A stretch of DNA of 64,000 bases, taken from NCBI RefSeq assembly GCF_047675955.1, contig NC_132918.1:84273139-84337138 (forward strand), written 5' to 3'. Source of the stretch: Chlorocebus sabaeus. Its lineage: Eukaryota; Chordata; Mammalia; Primates; Cercopithecidae. The position numbers and the translations under genes are program-made. Shown piece by piece: positions 22,883 through 34,815 of this stretch; position 1 is the first letter of the stretch; each line of letters starts with the position of its first letter. Under the pieces are notes generated by a model, which was given only the letters and a program-made list of their open reading frames with translations, was not told the origin of the DNA and ran no database searches.

Positions 22883-23557
22883 TATTCACAGCAATGAAAT
22901 CAAATGAGGTAATCAAAGGAGTTAGTATAGATAGAAAAGAGAAGAGGTTTATGGACTGACTTCTGGGATGCTGAATGTTTGAGTTTAGAGAGGTGTAGTG
23001 AACCCAGTCAGTGGTGTGCCACATGGGAAGGAGGGTGGTGAGAATGATCCCATGCCAGCAGAGAGGGGTATTGTATCACTGAAATCGCTTACAATCTCTA
23101 TCACAGGGTAATAATGAGAATAATTCCTTTCATTTACATTTTCTGTAGACAATGCACCCCTTTATTATCAACACGTTAGAACAGAATATTCTTATTACTT
23201 CCTCTTTCCTCCACTTCTCTCAGGTTCTATTGGAACCCAGAAAGGAGATGGAGGAGGAGCAGCCAGCATGCTGGGTGGACACTAGGTGAATGTGGTGTGT
23301 CCTGGGAGTCAGGCAAAGGAGTCTTCCAAGGAGGAGAAAGTGATCAGATGCTGCTGAGAGTGGAGTTGGATGATGCCTGAGAACTGAGCATGCAGCAGTG
23401 TGCTGGCACAGGCTCAAGACAATGGGAAGAAAGGAATTGGAGATTGTGAATATAGATGTTCCTTTCAAGGAGCTTATTTATAAAAGAAAACGGAGAAAAT
23501 GGGCACCAGCTGTGAGGAAAAGAGACGGGTTTTTTATTGAGGTGGTGGAAAGATAAT
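22883..23557. other. Unique sequence, nothing recognised
   Basis: No assignable repeat or exon. Minus-strand frames of 80-82 codons at 23220-23586 are unsupported. Confidence 0.4.
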
Positions 23558-23574
23558 AGAAATATGCTTTCATG

Positions 23575-23874
23575 GGCCAGGCACACTGGCTAATGCCTTG
23601 TAATCCCAGCACTTTGGGAGGCCAAGGTGGGGAGATCGCTTGAGGCCAGGAGTTCCAGACCAGACTGGCCGACATGACAAAACCCCGTCTCTACTAAAAA
23701 TACAAAAATTAGCCAGCCATGGTGGCGGGCATCTGTAGTCCCAATTATTCGCAAGGCTGAGACACTAGAATCACTTGAACCCGAGAGGCAGAAGTTGCAG
23801 TGATCTGAGATCGTGCCACTGCACTCCAGCCTGGGCAAAAGAGTGAGACTCCATCTCAAAGAAAAAAAAAGAAA
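23575..23874 (+). mobile_element. Full-length Alu
   Basis: GGCCAGGCACACTGGCTAAT start through an A-rich tail with AAAG units. The sequence AGAAATATGCT occurs on both sides (23558-23568 and 23875-23885), consistent with a target duplication although the left copy is followed by six extra bases. Confidence 0.94.
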
Positions 23875-23929
23875 AGAAATATGCTGCGTAGAGTTTGTAA
23901 CTTGATTGATGTACATAGACAGAACATTT

Positions 23930-24105
23930 TATTTTATCTTTCTACAACCCTGTAAAGTAGTTCTGGTAAGAGTTATCATTTTTTTCAGGCTCCAGGGGTT
24001 GAAGTCAACTGCCCAGAATCAAACAGCAAATTAATAGCAGATGGGATTTAAACCTGGTTTCTAAAAGTTGAGCTCATTGTTCTCTTCACTGCCTTACTCT
24101 ACTCA
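23930..24105 (-). repeat. MIR SINE fragment, antisense
   Basis: 'ccctgtaaagtagttctggt', 'gtcaactgcccagaatcaaa' and 'gatgggatttaaacctggtt' follow antisense MIR. Confidence 0.65.
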
Positions 24106-24884
24106 TAATTTTGGAGATAACTTACAGCTTTAGAACTTTCTATAACAGTTTTACTTAGCCATGGTTTAAGGACATTTTATAAATCTCAGGAAACTCACAC
24201 TTTGAGCGATGTCTCCTAAACTGATGACGATTTTACATCAAATGGAGGATGTTTGGAGCTCTAAAAAGGAATTAGAACTCAGTGTCTGCATCAATAAAAA
24301 CTTGCAGTATTTGGAAAGATTCTCCCAAGTAGTGTCAACATAAGACTTCAGGTTGAACAATCTACATGGCTGGAGGATGGGAACACAGTTTTGAATACCT
24401 TTACTCATGGACTGATTCTCGCATTAATGTTCACCTCTAGTAGTGCATTTGTGTCAACTTACCAACATCTATGATATATCCTTATGCTGTCTGATGCTTT
24501 CTGTCAACTTGAAGGTCGTGCACAGTTAAGATTCTTTCTTTTTACTTGGAGCTGCAACCTACATTTCTGGGTCTCCAATTCTACCTGGTTCTCAATTGGG
24601 ACATTGCTACTCTTTATAAGCAGGCATACACATATAATTTTAATCCAGAATGGAAAGTTTTGCACACCATTTGTCACTTCCCCAGTGGTGGCTCTCCTCA
24701 CTCATCACTGAGATCACCAAAAGGTAACTTCCTAGAGTGACATATAAACCTTGTCTTTCAGCTGCAGATTGTACCGAGTACTTGGTGTGTCTCTAGTAGT
24801 TTGCCTTGTGGAAGAGCTCCTAGATCCATAGGTATCCAGACAGCTCAGTGTGACTTTCTGCAGTTGCACTGAGAGTGCCCCTAC
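24106..24884. other. Unique sequence, nothing recognised
   Basis: Overlapping 64-75 codon frames at 24484-24740 have no domain. Confidence 0.4.
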
Positions 24885-25075
24885 TGCACGCTATACAGAT
24901 TATTGCCTAATGCTTTATCTAGACATCTTGTAATCTGTTTGTAGATCTGACTCTTTCACAGACAATTACTCCTTAAGGGAAGAAACTGTATTTGCAGGTT
25001 GCTTTCTACTCTTTGCCTCTTTCTTTTCCCAGCACAGTACTTGGCCCAGATAAGTTTCCCCCAAAATGTGTTTGA
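24885..25075 (+). repeat. L2 3' portion, sense
   Basis: 'ttaagggaagaaactgtatt' and 'cccagcacagtacttggccc' are the sense L2 terminal motifs. Confidence 0.55.
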
Positions 25076-25209
25076 ATTAATCAATTAAATGGAGCACTCT
25101 TTTATGCCATTTAGAGTTGCACTAGGGAGGTTAATGTATGTCACACAGGAAAAAGGGGAGTACTCAAGTTTATGCAGAATTGATTAATTATGCAAATCAA
25201 ATCTACAAC

Positions 25210-25564
25210 TGTATTAGTCCTTTTTCACACTGCTGGTAAAACACACATGAGACTGGGCAATTTATGAAAGAAAGAGGTTTAGTGAACTTACAGTTCCACG
25301 TGGCTGGGAAAGCCTCACAATTATGATGAAAGGCCAGGAGGAGCAAGTCACATCTTTATATGGATGGCAACGGGCAAAGAGACAGAGCTTTTGCAGGGGA
25401 ATTCCTCTTTTTAAAACCACCAGATCTCATGAGACTTATTCGCTATAATGAGAACAGCATGGGAAAGACTTGCCCCATGATTCAGTTACTTCCCACTAGG
25501 TCTGTCCCATAACACATGGGAATTCAAGATGAGATTTGGGTGGGGACAGAGCCAAACCATATCA
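25210..25564 (-). repeat. 3' LTR of the MaLR element
   Basis: Bounded by TGTATTAGTCC and CCATATCA, the complements of the canonical TGATATGG...ACTAATACA termini. Confidence 0.93.
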
Positions 25565-27057
25565 TTCCACCTCTGGTCCCTCCCAAATCTCATGTTCTCA
25601 CATTTCAAAACCAATCATGCCTTCCCAACAGTCCCCCAAAGTCTTAACTAATTCCAGTATAAACTCAAAAGTCCACAGTCCAAAGTCTCATCTGAGACAA
25701 GGCAAGTCCCTTCCACCTATGAGCCTGTAAAATCAAAAGCAGGTTAGTTACTTCCTAGCTACAATGTGGGTACAAATATTAGGTAAATACAGCCATTCCA
25801 AATGGGAGAAATTGGCCAAAGCAAAAGGGCTACAGGCCCCATGCATGTCCAAAATCAAGCAGGGCAGTCAACTCTTAAAGTTCCAAAATGATCTCCTTTG
25901 ACTTCATGCCTCCCTCCCAGCTGCTTTCACAGACTGACATTGAGCATCTATGGCTTTTCCAGGTGCACAGTGCAAACTGTCAGTGCATCTACCATTCTGG
26001 GGTCTGGGGGAGTGACCCTCTTCTCACAGATCCACTAGGCGGTGCCCCAGGAGGGACTCTGTGTGGGGACTCTGACCCCATATTTCCCTTCCACACTGCC
26101 CTAGCAGAGTTTCTCCATGAGAGCCCCACCCCTGCAGCAGACTTCTGCCTGGACATGTAGGCATTTTGATACATCTTATGAAATCTAGGCAGAGGTTCCC
26201 AAACCCCAGTTCTTGACTTCTGAGTACTGGCAGGCTCAACTCCAAGTAGAAGCTGCCAAGGTTTGAGGCTTGCACCCTCTGAAGCCATGGCCTGAGCTCT
26301 ATGTTGGCCCCTTTCAGCCATGGCCAGAGTGGCTGGGACACAGGGCACAAAGGCCCTAGGCTGCACACAGGATGGGAACCCTGGGCCCGGCCCACAAAAC
26401 CACAGTTTCCTCTTAGGCCTCCCAATCTGTGATGAGAGGGGCTGCTATGAAGACCTCTGACATGCCCTGGAGACATTTTCTCCATTTTCTTGGGGATTAA
26501 CATTTGACTTCTTGTTACTTAACCAAATTTCTGTAGCCAGCTTGAATTTCTCATCAGAAAATGGGATTTTCTTTTCTATTGCAGTCAGGTTGCAAATTTC
26601 TGAAACTTTTATGCTCTGCTTCCCTTATAAAACTGAATGCCTTTAACAGCACCCAAGTCACCTCTTGAATGCTTTGCTGCTTAGAAATTTCTTCTACCAG
26701 ATACCCTAAATCATCTCTCTCAAGTTCAAAGCTCCACAAATCTCTAGGGCAGGGGCAAAATGCAACCAGTCTCTTTGCTAAAACATAACAACAGTCATCT
26801 TTGCTCTAGTTCCCCACAAGTTCCTCATCTCCATCTGAGACCACCTCAGCCTGGACCTTATTGTTCATATTATTATCAACATTTTAGTCATGACCATTCA
26901 ACAAGTCTTTAGGGAGTCTCAAACTTTCCCATATTTTCTTGTCTTCTTTTGAGCCCTCTAAACTGTTCCAACCTCTGCCTGCTACCCAGTTCCAAAGTTG
27001 CTTCCACATGTTTGGGTATCTTTTCAACAGCACCCCACTCTACTGGTACCAATTTAC
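25565..27057 (-). repeat. MaLR internal region
   Basis: Begins next to the 3' LTR with 'ttccacctctggtccctccc', the complement of the polypurine tract side, and ends at the primer-binding side near 27040-27057. Typical MST/THE1 internal sequence with no recognisable gag or pol. Confidence 0.85.
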
Positions 27058-27402
27058 TATATTCGTCCATTTTCACACTGCTGATAAAGACACACCTGAG
27101 ACTGGGCAATTTACAAAAGAAAGAGTTTTAATGGACTTAGAGTTCCATGTGGCTAGGTAAGCCTCACAGTCATGGTGGAAGGCAAGGAGGAACAAGCCAT
27201 GTCTTACATGGATGGCAGCAGACAAAGAGAGAGAACTTGTGCAGGGAAACTCCTCTTTTTAAAACCATCAGATCTCCTGAGACTTAATCACTATCATGAG
27301 AAATACTTGCCCCCATGATTCAATTACCTCCCACTGGGTTCCTCCCACAACACATGGGAATTCAAGATGAGATTTGGGTGGAGACACAGTCAAACTATGT
27401 CA
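27058..27402 (-). repeat. 5' LTR of the MaLR element
   Basis: Pairs along its length with the other LTR, differing by scattered substitutions and small indels, and keeps the CACAGTCAAACTATGTCA end. The divergence between the two LTRs reflects age since insertion. Confidence 0.92.
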
Positions 27403-27769
27403 ACAACTTTGGAAGCCAACTAGTATGGTTTATTTTACTCTTTAGTTAGGAATTCAAAAGTTGCATAATTAGTGTGTCCATTTTGAAAATTTTGTATCAT
27501 TATTCTTACTTATTAATCCTCAATAATATCTGTAATGAAGTCCTCTTGCTGAGCAGTAAGACGAAGATGAAGCTAATACAAGTGTCTGCTTATACATGCA
27601 CACCCCAGCTTTCCAATCTCACAACTTAAAAAAAGTAGTCCATATTAAAACAAATATCTGACTAACATATTTTAAACAGTTATTTAGGATTAAATTATAA
27701 AGTCCTCTGCTAACCTGTGAGAAAATGGACCTTCAGGTATTCTGTTGAAACTTAAATTGGTATAACATT

Positions 27770-28010
27770 AGGGTGGGGGAGGAATTTGGCCATATATACC
27801 AAGATTCGTAAATCTACATACTCTTTGATCCAGCATTCCCACTTCTGGAAATTTATACTGAAAAAGAAATTAAGGCTTATAAAAAGTTTTACCTACAAGA
27901 ACCCTCAGTGTGTCATCATTATAAAAGCAAGTAAAAAGGAAGCAATATGAATAATTAACAATATAAATTAAATAATAGAAACTTATACAGCCACTATTAT
28001 GTCATTATAG
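27770..28010 (+). repeat. L1M fragment, sense
   Basis: 'ttggccatatataccaagat', 'ctctttgatccagcattccc' and 'cttctggaaatttatactga' match the 3' region of old L1M elements in sense orientation. Confidence 0.7.
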
Positions 28011-28235
28011 GAATTTATTTATTTATTTCCAGATTTTATTGAGGTATAATTGACAAATAATAATTATATATATTTATGGTGTTCAATGTGATGTTTTGAC
28101 ATATGTATATGTCGCAAAATGATTACCGCAATCAAGCTAATTAACATACCACTCACCTCAGTTATAATTTTTTGTGTGTGGTGAGAACATGTAAGATCTA
28201 TTCTTTTAGCAATTTTCAAGTATAAGAAAATTATT
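28011..28235 (-). repeat. L1M 3' end, antisense
   Basis: 'tattgaggtataattgacaa', 'ttttgacatatgtatatgtc' and 'ccgcaatcaagctaattaac' are the complement of an L1M 3' UTR. It directly abuts the sense fragment, so two insertions or a rearrangement met here. Confidence 0.75.
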
Positions 28236-28309
28236 AACTAAGTAGAGTGGCAACTACTACTACTACTACTAGTGGAAAACAGGCTTGGAAACGGAGTGAC
28301 TTTTGGTGA

Positions 28310-28495
28310 ACTTTGAGCTCTATCAGTTAGGACCCTGGGCAATCTCCTTAACCTTCTGAGTTTTAGTCTCTTAATCTGTAAAATGAGGATAATTATGGTA
28401 CCTGTACCATTGGGCTATGATGAGTTTGAAATGAGACAATGCAGATAAAACCATGTGCATGGCACATGTAAGTGCTTTGTAAGTGTTGCCACCAT
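28310..28495 (+). repeat. MIR SINE, well preserved
   Basis: 'gggcaatctccttaaccttc', 'cttaatctgtaaaatgagga', 'gagtttgaaatgagacaatg' and 'catgtgcatggcacatgtaa' cover most of the MIR consensus. Confidence 0.75.
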
Positions 28496-28950
28496 TGTCC
28501 ATATTGGTATCCTTGCATGTATCACGTGTAAAAGGCAGTTTGTGAAACAACACTGACAGCGTAACTCCATTGTTTAAGTAGAAAAATGATATTATGAACA
28601 GATAAATATAGAAAAAGTCTTTAAGTATATACACAAAAATTATTTACTTTCATTTTCCCTGCATAGTGGGCTTAAGGGAAGATTTCTTTTTCCTTCTTTT
28701 GCTCTTATGTATGGTCTACAAGATAATAAGAAAAATTAAATGAGGCCAAATAATTATTAAGATCAATCTCTCTAAAGCAACATTTGGCAAAGCAGTAGTT
28801 CTCTGCCTGTGTTATCACTGTTGTCCTTACTAAAGTCTTCCCATACTGTCATCATCAAGGCCACGTATCCTGCAGTTGGCAACGTTAGACTGATTACCTC
28901 TATGTTCTTCTTATTCCTCTGCCCTTGTCCTTCCGCCACCCCCTGCATGG
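28496..28950. other. Unique sequence, nothing recognised
   Basis: No repeat or exon identified. Confidence 0.4.
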
Positions 28951-28954
28951 TATA

Positions 28955-29095
28955 CATCATACACATTTATTAAGTATCTATTCATTTAGAACACTCAATG
29001 TTAGCAGTGGGGGTGAGATTTGCAACAGAAGAGAGGATGGAATCTTACCTAGTGGAGCTTATAGTTCCCTTGGGAATAAAAGGCACTTCCCTTGG
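28955..29095 (-). repeat. L2/MIR-like 3' end, antisense
   Basis: 'cacatttattaagtatctat' with 'tacctagtggagcttatagt' downstream follows the antisense L2 end. Confidence 0.5.
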
Positions 29096-29368
29096 CCTGA
29101 GTGTATTGTTTCATCTTGTTGTGGAAGTCTGTCTGTCCCAGTGGGTTTGCTGGTTAGGGAAAGCCTTCTAACGAGGTAGAATGAGTTGGCTCAATATTCT
29201 TATTTGGTGTACTTTAAAAACCAAGTGCATTTTCATGTCCTACACATATAGTGATCTCTGACCTGGATGTAGCCCTTCTAAGAACTTTGTGTCACTATTA
29301 TCTTTGATGAGTTTTCCTTCTATGATTATTTACTTACCTGTCACCTTCGAAGGTGCCAGCTTGGGTAA

Positions 29369-29683
29369 TTTTTTTTTTCTTTTTTTTTTTTGAGACCTGA
29401 TCTCACTCAGTTACCCAGGCTGGCTGGCAGGACTGCAGTAGCACAATCACGGTTCACTGCAGCTTTAACCTCCCAGGCTCAAGCGATCCTCCCACCTCAG
29501 CCTCCCAAGTAGCTGGGACCATGGGAGTATGCGACTCCAGCTGGGTAAGTTTTTGAAATTTTCTGTAGAGATGGGGTTTTGGCATGTTGCCCAGGCTGGT
29601 CTCAGACTCCTGGGCTCAAGTGATCCCGCAACCTCGGCCTCCCAAAGCGTTGGGATTACTGATGTAAGCCACCACACCCAGCC
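29369..29683 (-). mobile_element. Old Alu (AluJ-like), antisense
   Basis: T-rich tail then 'cagttacccaggctggctgg' to 'taagccaccacacccagcc'. Bases such as 'aacctcccaggctcaagcga' and 'ggcatgttgcccaggctggt' are typical of AluJ. Confidence 0.92.
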
Positions 29684-29739
29684 TGGCTCAGTTATTTGAA
29701 ACAATATTTCAGACATTTTTTTTTTTCCTGTCAGTCCTA

Positions 29740-30170
29740 AGGATTATCTATGTCCAAAGCAAAGAACACTAGAAAATTTAGAAAGTTATAAAAAACAGAG
29801 TAAGAATAATCCAGGAGCCAGTGAGCCAGAGATAGTATTCGTAACACTTTGCTGCATGTGTTTTCAATGCATATGTGCATTGGATGAATTATTCTACATC
29901 TTTTAAACCTTCTCCTTCCAGAGATAAACCCCCTTTAACATTTTAATATGTTACTTTCTAACATTTTTCTTTGCTTGTTTGTATATTTTTCAGGATTTGA
30001 AAAACCATATGGAATGTATAGCTTAGGACCCTGCTTTTTCACATAGCAATATTCTGTAGATTTTTATTTGTTATTTAATTGTCTTTAAAAATATGATTTC
30101 CAAGAGTTGTATTATACCTTTAATTTTAAATATTTCCAATTTAAATTTGATACTTAAGTCATTAATGCTT
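29740..30170 (-). repeat. L1ME-like 3' remnant, antisense (degenerate)
   Basis: The order 'cattttaatatgttactttc', 'atttgaaaaaccatatggaa', 'gctttttcacatagcaatat' follows antisense L1ME 3' sequence ('ccacccagagataac...cttgctttttttcac'). Confidence 0.45.
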
Positions 30171-31087
30171 CTACTAGGCTCTAAGCTTTAGGCAGCAAGT
30201 TATTTTTTTAAAATTTATCTTTGAATTGTAGTTGCATAGTGAATAGCCAAAGATAAAATCTTTGTTCTATGTGAGATAAACACTAAATGGAAATTTTCAC
30301 TATGTAAAAAAATCCAGAAAGTTATGACTGGGTTATTTCATAAACTGGAGAAAAGTCAATGATGACCCAAAGTGTTGTGATTGGTGAGAGTGAGAGGGGA
30401 ATTTTTCTTGGATTGACCAGGTCTAACTGGAAATTTGCCCAGGCTAGCAAGGCTGGTCCTCTCTGAAGTGCTGATCTCATCACTGGGAGGGAACAGCTAA
30501 TGAAACCAGACAGAAAGTCCCTACCATTCAATGTTTATTTCCTTGTTGAATTAAAACAAAACAAAACAAAAACCAGTAACTTGTTCTTTCTGATTTCCTA
30601 CCCTTGGTACTCTTAAAGACGCAGTTTTCTGCAAACGTTTAACCATGAACTAGCAACTTTTGACTTATAGTAGGATAAAGATGATAAAAATAAATATATT
30701 CCAGTTCTTTTAGTCTTATTGTTTTTGGTATTTGACCTATTTTATAAATGACCTGTAAGAGCTCCATCTTGTATTAGAATGAGGGCTCCACACCAGACCT
30801 GAGTAGAGTCCTAGACCAGCATAATTAGAGAGAAAATTGAGGTGAGGGGCAAGTAGTTCAATATTCTCCTAGTACCTCTGAAAAAATAAAAAAGATAACC
30901 AGAGAAGAAATGGATTATACCTGAACCTGAGTTTCCTGATGCTTACTTCTCCAGGGATTCCCCACTATCGTGAGATTTCATATATTCTGCTCACAATTGT
31001 TCCAATTCTTCTAGCATAGATTCAGTCAATTAGACTTTAAACTGTTTTGAAATCCTACCATATTTTCTAGGCCTTTAGATTCATTTG
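30171..31087. other. Unique sequence, nothing recognised
   Basis: Short (CAAAA)n-like patch at 30553-30572. Otherwise featureless. Confidence 0.4.
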
Positions 31088-31094
31088 TTCATCT

Positions 31095-31098
<4 letters not shown>

Positions 31099-31134
<36 letters not shown>

Positions 31135-31412
31135 AGATAGAGTCTCACTGTCACTCAGCCTGGAGCACAATGGCACCATTTCGGCTCACTGATACCCCTG
31201 CCTCTCAGGCCCAAGTGATCCTCCCACCTCACCCTCCCGAGTAGCTGGGATCACAGATTCGCACCACTACCCTTGGCTAATTTTTTGTACTTTTTGTAGA
31301 GACGGGGTTTTGCCATGTTGCCCAGGCTGGTCTCAAACCGCTGGGCTCAAGCGAGCCTCCTATCTCAGCCTCCCAAAGTCCTGGGATTATAGGCATGAGC
31401 CACCCCAGCCAA
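31099..31412 (-). mobile_element. Alu, antisense (first of two)
   Basis: Long T tail (31099-31133), then an older Alu body with AluJ-type bases. Flanked by GTTCATCTAATT at 31087-31098 and 31413-31424. Confidence 0.94.
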
Positions 31413-31424
31413 GTTCATCTAATT

Positions 31425-31724
31425 TTTTTTTTTTTTGAGACAAAGTTTCACTCTGTTGCCCAGGCTGGAGTGCAGTGGCGTGATCTCAGTTCACTGCAAC
31501 CTCTGCCTCCTGGGTTCAAGTGATTCTCCTGCCTCAGCATCCTGAGTAGCTGGAATTACGGGCGCCACCACCATGCTCAGCTAATTTTTTTTTTTTTGTA
31601 TTTTTAGTAGAGACGGGGTTTCACCATGTTGGTCAGGCTGGTCTCAAACTCCTGACCTTGTGATCTGCTTGCCTCGGCCTCCCAAAGTGCTGGGATTACA
31701 GGTGTGAGCCATGAGCACCCAGCC
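31425..31724 (-). mobile_element. Alu, antisense (second of two)
   Basis: AluS-like body. Its left flank is the right target copy of the first Alu, and TCATCTAATT recurs at 31725-31734, so it landed in the same target word. Confidence 0.95.
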
Positions 31725-31734
31725 TCATCTAATT

Positions 31735-31895
31735 CTTATACTGTCCTGTAAGATGTGTGGATCTACTTGACATTTGAGAAAACTGAGGCTGAGGGGTTTA
31801 AATTGCCACCCAAACTCAGGTAGCAGGTAAGTTGCAAAGCCCAGATTCAAGCTCAAGTCTTTCTGACTCCAAAGCTTTCTCTAATATGATGGTCT
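31735..31895 (-). repeat. MIR SINE, antisense
   Basis: 'tttgagaaaactgaggctga', 'gtagcaggtaagttgcaaag' and 'cccagattcaagctcaagtc' match antisense MIR. Confidence 0.7.
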
Positions 31896-33215
31896 ATTTT
31901 CTGATAAAGGTATTGATTGTATGAAATGAATCAATTTTTATCTGAGTTGTTGCTTATCCATTACCTTCCAAAAAAGTTGACTTGATTCTCCAAACATTTG
32001 TGTCTTTGAGTTGTAGTGAGTAAGTGAGTAATCTTGATACATCACCCACAATGTTGTATTTAAATCAAAAGTAAAGACATATTTCAGGCTCCAATGGAGG
32101 AAGTTATAATAAGTTGTCTGGTTCAGCAACTGATTGACTGAACTCCAAAATGGAGTGAAAACTCAAAAACTGAAAACAAGCAAGAATTGAACTTCTGCAG
32201 AAGTCAATGAAATAAAAAGAAAAGATAAAGAAAAAAAGAAAACCTGTTCAATGCAATACAAGTAATGTTACCTCTACTAGAGAACAGATGCATTTCAAGA
32301 AACACTGACATCAGAAAATTCATTCGAGAGTTAACAGATGTGAGGACCTTTAGGGATGTGTGCTGGGACATGGATTCCCTTTGGCCAGGCATTTTATTTT
32401 GACCTCTTCTCTGAGGAAGGTGGGTTATGCTATGACTTCTAGCCCATTTGGCACAATGAAGGAGGAAAGGTGGAAAATATTTTATTCTGTTTTGTTTCCG
32501 ACCAGCGTTTTTGAGCCTGGCTTGTGTTGGGGTCCAAGCTCTAGGTCCGATGGGTGTGGAATCGCTTGTCTGGATAGCCTGCCTTTACTATTCTGTCTCC
32601 CAGTCATATGTTTAAGACAGTCACTGCCATCTCTCCCTTTTCTTCCTCCACATCACTTGCTGTGGTCTTCTTTTGTAAGAGTAGAACTTCTGCCAAGCCC
32701 TGTCCAGTCCACCTATAACTAAGGGCTTTGTTCTCAGAAGATCTGTTCATTGGAAGTGCACTCTGCTTATCTCTAAGCAAACATTCCTCCCTCCCTTTTC
32801 CCTCATATAATTTACATAACAGGTTTGTAACTTCTTGGCCTGCATAGCACTTTCATAACTTCTTGTAAGATAAGCCTTGCCCAAGAGACACTGTCTGTCT
32901 CCATTCCTCAGAAATACTTTTGACTTTTTTTCCTGTATGCAGGCTTTGCATATCAGTGGGCAGATAAAAGTCATTGACCAATAACCCAATTATCTGTGTA
33001 CAGGAAATAGTCTCTATTTGGACATTAATTTTTGTCTTGTTCTGACTTTTACTTTTGAAGATTTTCTGAAAGTCAAACTTTAATACATTTCCTTTACAAA
33101 ATAGAATATTTTTTTCCTTGACAGTGAAAGAGAAATCTGTAATGAAAATGTAGGCACCCTTTAGATTTTTGAGTATTTTTACTGGAACAAATGCCTTTTT
33201 TTTCTCATTTGTTAC
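31896..33215. other. Unique sequence, nothing recognised
   Basis: A 120-codon plus-strand frame at 32360-32722 is unsupported: no splice signals or domain that I can name. Confidence 0.4.
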
Positions 33216-33219
33216 TTTT

Positions 33220-33545
33220 TATAACATTTCATTGTAAAAAATTAGAAAATATAATTTTAAGAAAACCTGTAATCCCATTACCCAGAGAAAACTAATGTGA
33301 ACATTTTGGTGGATAACCTTGTAAATGTTCTTTTATATGTATCTATATTTTATTTTTGTAAAAACTATGATCATGCTATGTCCTTTTTATAGCTTGATTT
33401 TTAAAAAATGCCACAGATATCTTTCTATTGTATTTGTACAACGTTAATTATAATGGTTATATAATATTCTACCTAAACTACATTTAGATAGCTGTCAATT
33501 TTCTGATATTATAAATAAAATAGAATTGTTGTTTTTAAAAAATTG
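33220..33545 (-). repeat. L1ME-like 3' remnant, antisense
   Basis: 'cctgtaatcccattacccag', 'agaaaactaatgtgaacatt', 'ttttatagcttgatttttaa' and 'acagatatctttctattgta' are in the order of the antisense L1ME 3' region. Confidence 0.7.
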
Positions 33546-34720
33546 GAATAAGGGATATCCTTGGATTTGCCACTAGGAGATGATGAGTAAAAAAAATCTA
33601 GCTGGAAAGGTCACTTATTTCAAATGATTCCTCTCTTTTCACATGTTCAAGTATACCAGAATAGCTTGTGATAATATGCTGGCTTGCCCCATTTATGTCA
33701 TGGGACATAAATCTACAGTTAGATAACATCATTAGTTATCCAATGTAACGTTCTTCAAGATACCTATCCCAGATGGGGTGTTGAACTAGCGCATGAGGCC
33801 TCTTCTAAATTGAAGATTCTATATTCTGTCACTTCCAAATGGAGAGTTAGTTTTAGCTACTCTCTATAGTGTTTTCGAATCAGTATATCCACTGACTATG
33901 CTTCAGTGGGAGATTTACAGAGAGTCACAGTCGAACACCAATGGCATTTGGAGCCTGACATTACCTATTTTAGGTGGGATGCAGGAGAAGAAATAAGGAA
34001 TAATATTAAGTAGAAATAGTTCTGATTATTATAAATTGGCTATAGCCCATTTAAAAGGGAAGATAGAGCTTCTCTCATAGTTAACAGGGAATACATTTTA
34101 GAGTCACGTCATTTAGGTGACCCCTTTAAGCACTATGCGATCTCACCGATGAAGTTCTTAGATACAGAGATACTGCCAAACACTAATGCTGTGAACTAAC
34201 CCACTTCTAGTGAAACCTATATCAAAAGACAAGCTCTAAGGAATAGTCAGACTTATCCATTCACTTGAATTTCTCTATTCACAAATAGGACATATTATAT
34301 AAGCCACAGATGTTCTTTCACAGCCTTTATGTTCTGAAAAAATTCTCTAGAGGCAGGAATTGACATAGTAAGCATGTTCACAGGTGACGTGGGCAGCCTC
34401 AAATTCAGCTTCATTTTCTACCTGGTCTCCTTGGCCTTCTGGGAAGAACGGACACATCCCTGGTGTAACCACATCACCTCTCCTTCCTGTCACCCCCACG
34501 TCTTGCCAATAATGTTGACTTCATCAAGATAGATAAAAGCTTTACCTCAAATCACTGGGCAGCCTCACTTTCTCTTTGGCATCCTTCAGGAACTGCCAAC
34601 AGCCTCTGCACAGATATTACTTTATTTTATTGCTTCCTACTTCTATGATAATAATGCTAATAGCTCTTCAAAAGATGCAGGATCAAGGCACTTCATCATC
34701 TACAGAGTACTTTCACAACT
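33546..34720. other. Unique sequence, nothing recognised
   Basis: No repeat or exon identified. Confidence 0.4.
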
Positions 34721-34815
34721 TTTTTCATTTAATCTTCACAAAGATTGTGTAGCGTAAGCAGGCCTGGCATCAATGTGCATATTTTTATAGATAAAGAAGT
34801 TGAGAGGTATGATTA
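34721..34815 (-). repeat. MIR-like fragment, antisense
   Basis: 'tttaatcttcacaaagattg' and 'tagataaagaagttgagagg' resemble the antisense MIR centre. Confidence 0.5.

Larger units (their letters stand above)
25210..27402 (-). mobile_element. Complete MaLR (MST/THE1-type) LTR retrotransposon
   Basis: Nonautonomous ERVL-MaLR element in reverse orientation: two LTRs of 355 and 345 bp bracket about 1.5 kb of internal sequence. A 5 bp duplication, ACAAC, sits directly outside each end (25205-25209 and 27403-27407). Next to the 5' LTR (right side) the internal sequence contains a candidate primer-binding region, read on the minus strand as AATTGGTACCAGTAGAGTGG. The open frames inside (up to 159 codons, 26024-26503) belong to MaLR internal sequence, which is not known to encode retroviral enzymes. 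Confidence 0.92.

Noticed and set aside
26024..26503. 159-codon minus-strand open frame, longest in the window
   Set aside because: It lies in MaLR internal sequence and runs into the element's own decayed region; MaLR internals do not encode known retroviral proteins.
32360..32722. 120-codon plus-strand frame
   Set aside because: No similarity recognised, no exon boundaries, and a low-complexity leucine/proline/serine end.
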